Of a DNA stretch of 64,000 bases, positions 10,867-20,802 are shown one piece after another (within the stretch, counting starts at the first letter, position 1; each line of letters opens with the position of its first letter). Both the position numbers and the translations under genes were made by a program. The DNA comes from Bradysia coprophila. Lineage: Eukaryota > Arthropoda > Insecta > Diptera > Sciaridae. The stretch is taken from contig NW_023503325.1 of assembly GCF_014529535.1 (NCBI RefSeq), positions 2,836,826 through 2,900,825 on the forward strand. Reading direction: 5' to 3'. Below the pieces are notes generated by a model. It saw nothing but the letters and a program-made list of their open reading frames with translations. It had not been told where the DNA came from and made no database searches.

Positions 10867-11919
10867 AGTTTATAAAGAAAAATAGCTCAAATCTTTCCTG
10901 ACACGAAACAGTATCTCTTACGTCTCCTGCACATATCGTAGAAGATTCTTCTATTATCGTTTTTCAGAGCAATGTTTTATGTACTGGACTATTACTCTGT
11001 AGACTAGTATATACCATCTATATGTATACCACCAACCCTAGAATTATAACAAATATCCAGCAGGTAAAATATATGTTATGTGTATCTCCGTTTGACCTTA
11101 TATTTGAATAAATGTGCGTTTTATGGCCCATACAAAAGTCTTTGTGTTAAATTCCAGTGACAAAATTTTTGTCTTACTCTCTTGCAAGGATTTGGACAAG
11201 CTATGTGCGTGTGTATACTATACAATATGTTTGGTGTTAAAGGGCGAGTAAAAAAGGGATACCAGTCGTCATCATCGTACGATGTTTTCGATCCATTCAG
11301 AACAAGCATATACTCATTATGTTGCCGCCTTTTATGTATGCACAGTGGAGTAAAATGTGTGGTATTATTTCTCAACATCTCTAATGTAATATTTGCTACG
11401 TTCGTGCTTTGCAGAGAGGTTATCGTACGATATTTTTACTACTATGAATGAATTTTTCTTTGCTAGACCGGCATGTGTGTATTGAATTCGTGTGATTTTC
11501 TATATACGCAAACTGCGCAAGTCTTTCTTTGGTATATAGTTCTTTTTCATGTAGGTTTCCGATATAAACTCTCATCGAAATTTGATGTGAAACACGAAAA
11601 GAACGGCGTTAGTATTATACGATGATTAATAGCACCCGGTAAGAAAATTCATTTTCGATTCGGTTTAATGTCTATTGTGTGTGTACGAATCAGTTAGTTA
11701 TGACTTGATAATCGTTCGTCGCGGTTTATAACATATTTTCAATTTCAAATTCCAAAGATCCAACATGAACTGTGAAGTAAGTTAGCCGGACAAAGTAGAT
11801 TTTTGTTTTACCTACCGAAATTCATCAATTTCCAACACCGAACTGAAGCACGTGTATATTGGATATAGTTGAAGAATTGATAATAAAAAAAAGTGAAATA
11901 AGAACGTATTCAACACACA

Positions 11920-13602
11920 ATGGGCTACGACGACGTGTTCCCCTATTTGGGTGAATTTGGACGATACCAGCGACGGATTTACTTGTTGGTTTGTTTGCCT
12001 GCTATTTCTTGTGCCTTCCATAAACTGGCAGGTGTATTTCTGCTGAAAACTCCCTCGTTTCGTTGTCAATTGCCATTCGAACTATCAAATGCCAGCTACC
12101 AATTGCCGGACGATGTTTTCAATTTATCCTATCCAATCGATGGTTTCACCAAAAAACCGACAACCTGCCAATATTTTGATGCAAATTACACGGATGATTA
12201 TTTTCAAGCGGGCATACCAGCCCCTCAAACCGTGTATTGTGAGCGATACATCTATAACTATTCAGAGACGTTTCAAAGCAGCACGGTTAGCGAATGGGAT
12301 ATGGTGTGCAACCGAGCATGGATGACGGCTACATCCGACTCACTGTTTATGGTTGGCGTGTTGTTGGGCAGCATAATATTTGGTCAAATGTCGGACAATT
12401 GGGGCAGAAAGCCGGTCTTTTTTGCATCACTTGTCCTACAACTCATATTTGGAATAACAGCTGGTATCGCTCCTGAGTACATTACATACACCATATCCCG
12501 AATAATTGTTGGAGCAACGACTAGTGGCGTCTTTTTGGTAGCATATGTAATAGCCATGGAAATGGTGGGACCGACTCGGCGATTATTTGCCGGTGTTGTT
12601 AGTATGATGTTCTTTTCATTGGGTTATATGTTGGTGGGAGCCTTTGCATATTTCATAACTGACTGGAGGTACCTTCAAATTGCGTTGACGCTGCCTGGCA
12701 TTTTCTTTATGGCTTACTATTGGTTCATACCCGAATCGGCACGTTGGTTGCTATCCAAGAAGCGCAAAGATGAAGCTGTCATCATCATCCAAAAAGCAGC
12801 TAAAGAAAATGGAGTAACCATACCGCAAGAGGTTTATGACAATTTGATCGACGAATCCGCTACAGAAGTTAAGAAGAAACCAGCAAACGAACCATCCGTC
12901 TTGGACCTGTTTCGGTATCCGAATCTACGTAAGAAATCTCTCTTGATATTCTTCGATTGGTTCGTGAACAGCGGTACGTATTACGCACTGTCGTGGAATA
13001 CTGGTAATTTGGGAGGAAATGAAATTGTAAATTTTGTGATCTCTGGAGCCGTCGAAATTCCCGCCTATCTGTTCTTGTTGTTTACTCTGAATCGATGGGG
13101 ACGACGAAACATTCTCTGCGGGTGTATGTTAGTAGCTGGTACATTATTACTTTTAACAATGGCAGTGCCTGACGGTCACAATTGGATAGTTGTAACGTTG
13201 GCTATGTTGGGCAAAATGGCCATAACATCCAGCTATGGCACCGTTTACATATTTTCGGCCGAACAATTTCCAACTCCTGTACGGAATGTTGGATTGGGTG
13301 CATCATCTATGGTTGCCCGTTTCGGCGGCATTTTGGCACCGTACATTAATTTATTGGCTCTTATTTGGAAGCCATTCCCTCTGATTGTGCTGGGTGCGTG
13401 TGCATTTGTAGGAGGCCTTTTATCGTTGTTTTTGCCTGAAACGCTAAACAAAAAATTGCCAGAAACAATTGAAGAAGGTGAAAGTTTCGGGAAGAAGGTG
13501 ACAAAAGGTGATGTTGAGGCTGATGCTGAAGAGCTTAAAGTGTTGACTGGCAAGAATGCGGAGAAAAAGTTAGCGAACGGCAATGATACAAATGATCAGT
13601 AG
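11920..13602 (+). CDS. Orct: Organic cation transporter (SLC22 family), intronless and complete
   Basis: Plasma-membrane MFS carrier of 560 residues, the usual length for insect Orct proteins, predicted to move organic cations or related small solutes. The start MGYDDVFPYLGEFGRYQ is the family N-terminus. Then come a large extracellular loop with cysteines (about residues 45-130), EWDMVCNRAW before helix 2, the signature loop GQMSDNWGRKP between helices 2 and 3, WRYLQIALTLPG and PESARWLLSKKRK after helix 6, and YYALSWNTGNLGGN in the second half. NRWGRRN, FSAEQFPTPVRNVGLG and the terminal FLPETLNKKLPETIEE complete it. Twelve membrane segments can be traced. The cytoplasmic tail is charged. The single-exon structure contrasts with the nine or more exons of its paralog at 1-1991, suggesting independent intron loss or retroposition. 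A 5' UTR intron is possible. Confidence 0.93.
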   Translation: MGYDDVFPYLGEFGRYQRRIYLLVCLPAISCAFHKLAGVFLLKTPSFRCQLPFELSNASYQLPDDVFNLSYPIDGFTKKPTTCQYFDANYTDDYFQAGIPAPQTVYCERYIYNYSETFQSSTVSEWDMVCNRAWMTATSDSLFMVGVLLGSIIFGQMSDNWGRKPVFFASLVLQLIFGITAGIAPEYITYTISRIIVGATTSGVFLVAYVIAMEMVGPTRRLFAGVVSMMFFSLGYMLVGAFAYFITDWRYLQIALTLPGIFFMAYYWFIPESARWLLSKKRKDEAVIIIQKAAKENGVTIPQEVYDNLIDESATEVKKKPANEPSVLDLFRYPNLRKKSLLIFFDWFVNSGTYYALSWNTGNLGGNEIVNFVISGAVEIPAYLFLLFTLNRWGRRNILCGCMLVAGTLLLLTMAVPDGHNWIVVTLAMLGKMAITSSYGTVYIFSAEQFPTPVRNVGLGASSMVARFGGILAPYINLLALIWKPFPLIVLGACAFVGGLLSLFLPETLNKKLPETIEEGESFGKKVTKGDVEADAEELKVLTGKNAEKKLANGNDTNDQ

Positions 13603-13786
13603 CTTAGAGTGACGAACATTTTCATACACGAAATCAATTTGTATTTTTTACGAAAGAAAATTAGTCTCTAAATGGAGATATATTTATATAACGTTTTATA
13701 TCACTGATTCATCGATATGCCAAAAAAAACATCCTTTTTATCTACTTACCTACTTACTAAGTAATCGTAAAATTATATTAAGGTAA

Positions 13787-13872
13787 AAGCAAAATAAAAT
13801 GATCGAGTCTGGTTTTTGACAATTGAAATTCGAATGTCAAAAACCAGACTCGATCATTTTATTTTGCTTTCA
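13787..13872. repeat. Perfect hairpin just downstream of the transporter gene
   Basis: Arms of about 36 bp (13787-13823 and 13836-13872), centred on TTGAAATTCGAA, read AAGCAAAATAAAATGATCGA on one side and its exact complement on the other. Each arm carries AATAAA in one orientation. It lies about 185 bp after the Orct stop codon. Could be a MITE and could also supply poly(A) signals. Confidence 0.75.
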
Positions 13873-14130
13873 TTTTATTCGAAGCAAACAGAAATGTCGT
13901 TGCACAAAACACAAAGTATTTTATATTCATGGACAGAGTGCATTTTTACACAGCATTAAATCTTAACCCGGAAAAGGGTTATGAAGCATGAAGGAATTCA
14001 ATGTCGAGCCTTAACCAAATTATTTGAATAAATTGAATTTGATATCATTTATATAGACGTCAAAGATTTGCCTAAATATTTCAGCACAAAATAACCAATA
14101 ATTTATCGTAGCTGACGCTCAAACTTACAG

Positions 14131-14395
14131 TAAATTGGATGCTGCAAAAGTAATTCATAACATGAGGTAGCCTTAATAATTCTGTAAAAAAAACAACCTC
14201 ACCAGTGTGCTTCAAGAGTAAAAAGACTGCCTTCGGCTTGGATATACAAAATCTATACTTGTCGAAAAGACAGTTACGGCATTATGCTTGTTGCTCAAAA
14301 ACACCAGAGTAAGTTCGCTTTTATCCAAAAATTGTTACCTCTTCTAATGAATTGCTGTCGCAGCATCCAGTGTAACCTACTATTCCGAATTAATG
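14131..14395. repeat. Foldback element sharing modules with the 7.4-7.9 kb element
   Basis: TTGGATGCTGCAAAAGTAAT near 14135 is matched in reverse complement near 14350-14372 (CAGCATCCAG). The internal CTTCGGCTTGGATATAC is the reverse complement of CATATCCGAGCCGAAG at 7.6 kb. The 67-codon frames over it on both strands are not genes. Confidence 0.55.
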
Positions 14396-14499
14396 AATTG
14401 CCACATCTAATGTATTTTTGTTTATTGCCTATTCTATGCGAGAGTTGTTCATCACAAAAGAATTCAAGTGAAATGAACCGGAAGTAGTAATGGATCATT

Positions 14500-17400
14500 T
14501 TTTCAGGGGGGAAATTGACACGTAATGGTTAACTTTCGCATGGGGTAGGCAGTAAAGCAACTTTTCTGCACACGTTTACATTTATATTGGTCTTTTAATT
14601 AATTTTTTTAATCAATGCAAAATATTACCATTGATTTACCTCATAGCCATTCGCTGTTGTTGTCTTAATTCTTATCTAGCGTTATTTAGTAGTTTAGTGT
14701 CCCAAGAACTATCATAGAAATTGTTTGGTGTATGTGTACAGCGAGCTCTGTTTCGCTTTTATACAAATACAATTTGCAAGCTGTGGTTCACTGTATAACT
14801 CGTATCACTTTAAGTCTGACGCTTGTCATATAAGTGTAAATGCTTGGACCACTAAAGTGCTATTCTAAAACGTCTACGTCGTTTCGTTCTCCTAATCGTA
14901 TACATTAATTTATAAATTAATTAAGCGTCCATTCCAAAGAAAGTAAACTTCACTATTCGATAAAAGAAAAAACGAAATTATGCCGATAAGCTTTTAGTAG
15001 TAGGAACATTTAGGGTAGGATACATTTCAAGAAATTATATTTTATAGATAAGTTATATGCGAAAGCTGGTGGCAATCGTACGGTCCATGTGTTATGGCTC
15101 TTTCAATTTTGTAATACCAAAATTTTTTTTACCACAAAAAAACGAAACATTGAATGAGTTCAGGGTCGGACTGGTTATCGAAAGACGTTCGAGGCGCCAA
15201 AACGCAAGTTTTTGTGGAAAACTGCTTTAATTTAGAAATTTTCGTCAAAAAGTGAAAGCGTTCAGGCTTGACCGACTTCAACATATGGCCAGTGCGACCC
15301 TGAACGAGTTGAATTGATATAGAATATTATTCGAAGCACTGGTTGGACTGATAGAGAGATCAATTTGTGTCCAAAACTCGCTATATTATTGGACGGCGAA
15401 ACCTCTATAAAAAAGAAACAGTGTTGCTATTCATGAACTTTGTGTTCGAAATTCCGTTGTTATCAAGAACTCCCATATAACACAAACTCGTTCTAATAAA
15501 ATGTCTGTACATTTAAGTCACAATGTTAAATTAACTAATTTATTTGTAACGCTACATATGCATGCAGAGCAGATACACATTTTTTATTGAATTGTGTTAA
15601 TTGATTCGACCAAATGATTCAATTCAATTGGATCAATCTCACAGTAAGGCAGTGGAGTAAATATTTAAATTTATGTTGTAAAAGGCTATACTATTGAATG
15701 TCATGTTTCTGTTTCTGTTTTTTTTTTTTAATTAATTTTAAATAAATTCTAATTTCGAGAACGCATTGCTGTTTCATTCGTAAGAGATCATGGTTTGTTC
15801 CCAAACATGGGCTTGTTTATATTGGTAACTAATTTTTCTTGAAGACTTCTTTCCTAATAAGGAGGTGCATTTGCATCGTTTGTGAAGTGGTAAATAAATG
15901 AAATGTCTGGTACACTTTTTCGAGCAAAGTTTACAAATGGTAAGGTGTTTCGATCATGAAAATACATTCATAACCAGATTCGTCTAGGTATAAGCAACAA
16001 CTCTGCAACTTGACACAAGAACCGGGATAGAGGTGGGCAGGACAAAGTTTTTCGGAACTTGAACCTACCCTAACCCGAACTGAGTTAAATTTTTGAAACC
16101 GAAGAACTTGAAGCCAGAGGGTACTGAAAAGCGACCCAAATCAAATTTTTGAAACCCGATAATCAGAAATCCCGTTTAATGTTAATAGGGTTGCGTGACG
16201 GCTCATCTCTTAACCAACTTCATATACTAGTGTATGAATGTCAGTTCTAGTTCTGGTTTGATTTGTTTTTGACGAAAAATTGACTATCCTGACCCTGAGT
16301 ACTGAGTAGTCTTTGCTATAAAATCGTCTACTTCATTAATTTGTTACTAAGAGTATACATGAACTTACTGTTTCTACTCACTATACCTAATCTCAGTTTT
16401 TTTTTCAAGTTTTCTATTCAGATGGTTTAAGGTCGAGGTCAAATGGTTCGTTTTATTCAGATTTATTGGGTAAAGAAAATAATCGTAAATCCTAATCTAA
16501 ATTAAAGTTCTAAAATTATTATTTTACTGCACCTTCCGAAAAACTCTTTAAGATGACTATCATTCCTAGACAACCAATCGCATATAATATACGACACAAG
16601 CTGCAATCAACAGATAAAATAAACAATTTGAAAATTATTGAACCGACGAACATTTTTCAACACATGCACGTTCCCACCCGCACCTTGAATATATCAAGAC
16701 GAAGTGAAGCAGTAGATTTGTGATAATGAAGTCATGGGCACAAAAAATATTATTAAATATTTGAAATTAGTAAATCTTGTTAGACGGCACGAATTTATCA
16801 CTTAACTCAAACATCAATATTAAACCAGACGATAAAAGTTGTGTATTTTCATTACAGTTAACTGATAAATCATTCGCATTTCATTTCAATGTAAGACGGA
16901 GAGCTGAGACTAAGACACATTATGTATTAGTGTACTGTACAACATTGACTTCTTCACTCCGTTGTGTAATTTTTACGTTAAGGAACTAGGTCCCACCGGT
17001 TGTGTGGGTCAGATCCCTTGACTGATTGTCTGAGCTTCTCAATAGTATTTTTATTGGCAATGATTTATTGATTTATTTCAATGAAGTGTAATTTTGTATG
17101 TTGATGCAGACCATACTGGCCATACTGGGCATTCGGGCGATTCCCGAAGGGCCTGTTGCTTCAGTCGGGCGAAGTCCCGACAGGGGTTTTTAAAATTTTA
17201 AACAAATGTAGCCAATTTCAGCGAACATAGGCAAAATCTTTAATTTCCAATCGAAATTTTTCTACTGAGGCCTTTCTCTCAATTTATTATTCGATTTCGT
17301 ACTGAGTCAATTCTCTCAATATTTTCTTCGATTTCCTACTGAGGCCTTTCAGTTAATTTTTTATTCGATTTATGTATTCGAACCAAATTTTTACCATTAA

Positions 17401-17520
17401 ATTTGGTTCGAATATAATTGTATTATTTTACTGCATCCTCCTTGACGATTCATTGGCTCATTTATTGTACAAATTGCCGAAAACACCGAAATTTTTTCCT
17501 CTCCTAATCAACACTTGTAT
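14500..17520. other. Intergenic, mostly unstructured
   Basis: Three kilobases of AT-rich DNA without a convincing open frame. A G-rich/C-rich scrap near 17100-17200 (CCCGAAGGGCC, GGGCGAAGTCCCGAC) resembles another at 18120-18210 and may be the two ends of a decayed element. At 17255-17375 there are three diverged copies of a unit containing CTACTGAGGCCTTTC, followed by a hairpin TTCGAACCAAATTT / AAATTTGGTTCGAA (17378-17413). Confidence 0.4.
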
Positions 17521-17529
17521 ACTTTCACA

Positions 17530-17880
17530 CAGGGCTTATTGCTGAGAATTTTAATTCCAAAATTCCAAAAATTTTGAAACAATTCAGAATATTCTGAAAA
17601 AGATTCTCAATAATAAGCGTTGCAATAGAATAAATTCCTAGAAAATGTGCAAAAAATGGGAATTTTCAAGCGGCTTTAGATAAAATTCCCAGAAAATGTG
17701 CAAAAAAATGGGAATTTTCTACCGGCTGTAGATAAAATTCTTAGAAAATGTACAAAAAATGGGAATTTTCTAACGGTCATAGAACAGGGCTTATTGGGAA
17801 CTTTAATTATTGGATAATTCCGAAAAAATTATGAAAAAACTCGGAAAATTCTGAAAAAAAATTCTCAATAATAAGCCCTG
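17530..17880. mobile_element. hAT-like MITE of 351 bp with internal 52-bp tandem repeats
   Basis: Ends are CAGGGCTTATT and AATAAGCCCTG. Flanking octamers CTTTCACA (17522-17529) and CTTTCACT (17881-17888) fit an 8-bp target-site duplication. Inside there are two palindromic half-elements (17530-17618 and 17785-17880), each bearing the same CAGGGC termini, separated by three copies of a 51-52-bp unit (GAAAATGTGCAAAAAATGGG, starts at 17641, 17692 and 17744). The element seems to have been duplicated in tandem around a microsatellite-like core. Confidence 0.75.
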
Positions 17881-18311
17881 CTTTCACTAGCGAGCGAAGT
17901 GAGCGAAATTTTCTTAATAAATTTTTCGTTAGTTGTAACATTTTTATGTTCCACTAGCGAATATTTACCTGAGCTATTTCCAATTTTTCTTTTCAAATTT
18001 TGCGTCCCAGATCGTTGTGTCCTATGCAAATGTCGCAATTGTCCGTGTGATGTAGCGGCACTGTGTGATTCACGTATACTGTGTAAGTTACACAATTGTA
18101 ATCAGTAATACGAATCGAGGGCCTAATTGGAAAGAGTCGCCCGAAAATAGGGGCCTTTTAACTTTTTCCCCGAAGGGCTTTTTTGAGCCAGTGCGGGCCT
18201 GTGTTGATGGCCACAAAAACGCATTTAGAAGAAGAACTACTAGAACGGTCTAATAAATCTCTCATTGATGATTTAATTCTGTTCAGTTTCACTGAAAATC
18301 GAAACTTCGAA

Positions 18312-18812
18312 ACTTTGTATATAAATTGCCCTGGTAAAAAATGACGTATGTTTTCAATAAAATTTTAACTGTCGTGTGAATTGCGACCAGAGTGAAGCGA
18401 CACTCTTTAATTTTGGTTCTGTTTATTCGGTTTTGTTAACAAGGCAAAATCAAATAACAAGACTTCAGATCGTTTTAGCAAAGAGGCGAAAAGGCTTCTT
18501 TTGAGAACTGCTCCCAGATGGTTAAGACACTTCTGACTTGATCACTAAGGCGGTGACACGCAGATGCTTTTTATTGAACAGACTCATTACAGATTGTTTG
18601 AAATGTCAACCTGATTAAAACTTTTTTTTTCAAGTTGACATTTCAAACAAACTGTAATGAATGTGTTCAACAAAATGTATATATTTGTCAAAATGACTCA
18701 TGTTTTCAATGAAAATTAAACTAGTGTGATTTACGGCACTCGCTTCGCTTCACACTCGTTAATTTTTGTTTTACTTATTCGGTTTTGTTTACAAGGCAAA
18801 GTCACATAACAA
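18312..18812. repeat. Direct repeat pair around an inverted repeat
   Basis: About 145 bp near 18312-18465 is repeated with divergence at 18672-18812 (TATTCGGTTTTGTTAACAAG versus TATTCGGTTTTGTTTACAAG). Between them an inverted pair CATTACAGATTGTTTGAAAT (18585-) and ATTTCAAACAAACTGTAATG (-18659) forms a hairpin of about 95 bp. This looks like one mobile element whose ends have been partly duplicated. Confidence 0.55.
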
Positions 18813-18950
18813 GAAAAATACTATTGAAATAGATACAAAAATTCTGTTAGCAACATCAGCTTGTTCGTTAGACCAACATAATCTATCTTAAAACCTAACC
18901 TCAGGAATTAATTCAATTCTCCACCAAACACATTTTTTTAACATCGGTTA

Positions 18951-19290
18951 AGAATTACTCCAGTTGTCGTGTTAACAAAGAGCAGAGAAGGCTTCTTTTG
19001 AGAACTACTCCCAGATGGTTGAAGCTATGCCACCCATTTTCGACCTTGACCTGGGGATTTCAATACTTCGTCAAATAAAAAAAAGTTTTTGAATATCGGT
19101 TGAACTTTGCTCCAGTTATCGTGTTAACAAAGAGAAGAAAAGGCTTCTTTCGAGAACTACTACCAGATGGTTGAACCGATACCGCCCATTTTCGAACTTG
19201 ACCTGAGGATTTCAATACTTCGTCGAATAAAAAAAAGTTTTTGAAAATTGGTTGAACTTTGCTCCAGTTATCGTATTAACAAAGGGCACA
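18951..19290. repeat. 152-bp tandem repeat, two copies plus a partial
   Basis: The phrase CAGTT(G/A)TCGTGTTAACAAAG recurs at 18961, 19113 and (as TCGTATTAACAAAG) at 19265, a period of 152 bp. The unit continues with AAGGCTTCTTT(T/C)GAGAACTA and ATTTCAATACTTCGTC. A partial copy lies at 18.48-18.54 kb. Related units occur at 34.98-35.2 kb and 38.5-38.87 kb, so this is a dispersed repeat that can form short arrays. Confidence 0.75.
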
Positions 19291-19401
19291 AAATTTTAAC
19301 ATTTGACTTTTTTTCATCACATTTCCATACATTTTTAAACATAGTGAACGGGTTACGTACGGTGTATTTTCTTTCGTAAAACCCATGACTTACAGTCAAG
19401 G

Positions 19402-19595
19402 ACCAACGTTACAATAGTTCCACTTTTTTCGTTCCACTTTTCTGTAAAAAGGAAAAAGTGGAACTATCTTCCAAGGAAAGTAAAACTATTGTAACTTTCT
19501 ATATATGCAACGTGATGATAGTTTCACTTATTTTGTAAAAGGAAAATATAAAAGGAAAAGTGGAACTCAAAAAGTGGAACTATTGTAACGTCGGT
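19402..19595. repeat. Foldback element built from a repeated pentadecamer
   Basis: ACGTTACAATAGTTCCACTT at the left pairs with AAGTGGAACTATTGTAACGT at the right. AAAAGTGGAACT motifs are repeated inside both arms. About 194 bp, no coding content. Confidence 0.7.
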
Positions 19596-19599
19596 ATAT

Positions 19600-20800
19600 C
19601 ATTTGAAAAGACAAATCGTAAAGCGTACGGTTCACCTCGGTTTCATATTTTCAAACTTTCGTTTCATAATGATAAGAAAAGTGATTCGTAAGACAAAAAG
19701 GGGGCATATGGTACAGTGGAGATGAGGTATATAGAAAATAGTACATCTGAGAGATAATATTTATTCAGAGATAGGAACGGATGTGAGCGAAAGAGCTAGC
19801 AAGTGGAAGCTGCACTTTCTCACATGTTCATTCTGATAACTAAAAATTTATAAATACGAGAGACTTCACCGTAAATAATCATCTAACTGACTTTATAAGA
19901 ATTTCGCCAGTTAGGCACCTAATACAAATTCCTTACCGGAATCGCTGATGTTCAATGCCTAATATTGAGAAATATTTCACTAAATTTTACCAAATTTCAC
20001 TGAGGAACTCAAATTCCAAATTTATTGATTTTTTTTTATTAAAATTTGGTGAAACTTAGGTGAAACAATTGTCAATATTTGCCCCTGCGTGATGTTATCA
20101 CAAAAAAAAATCGAAGATGTATCACAAGGACCGTTCAATGAACGGCGTTCATAAAACCAGTTCTCACTTTTCTCAGGTTTTACACCTCTTACTTCTTGTT
20201 CTCACTTGTCCTATACCTTCCCTGTTGTCTTAATTTCGTCAGATCCTACTCTGCGCTGCAAAGATGACAAAATCTATGAATTATTATGTTGGCATTTCCC
20301 CGACAACTATTAACTTTACATCAATTGAAGCTGCATTGTGATGTAATGACTAAATCTAATACTTTATTTGTTAACCAAGCTATAGTGCTATGTACAACTG
20401 GTTACTTCTGTCGTTTTGACACACATTTCGCTATGTAAGACTCCATTTAAATGTTTGTTGTCAATAATAGACGGTTTTTCACATAAATATAATCATAGGC
20501 TCATGGGTGTCTTCACGTTTTAGAAACGGGTGACCATCTGTGATGGGCAACATTGACTAAAAATCAAAGATTAAGTGGGGCTAGTGTCCTTGTACATACA
20601 ACAATTTATGTTAGAACAAATGAAGTAAAAGATTTTAATAGTAGTTATGGTAAACGGTAAATAATTCCTCAAAGCATACTCACAATGGGTTCCATATTAT
20701 GTATCAATAAAGTCGATGGCTTACGTTAGGAGCATTCCCACACATCATAACATTTCCAAAAAAACCGATTTATTTCCGCAAACGTGAAATTTACAAACAA
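19600..20800. other. Intergenic, 3' side of the ARMT1 gene
   Basis: No gene seen. A weak inverted repeat around 19975-20065 (ATTTCACTAAATTTTACC and GGTGAAACTTAGGTGAAAC) is present. Confidence 0.35.
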
Positions 20801-20802
20801 CA

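Noticed and set aside
11182..11451. Cys-rich 89-codon peptide upstream of Orct
   Set aside because: No signal peptide, motif or splice context; codon use looks like random AT-rich sequence.
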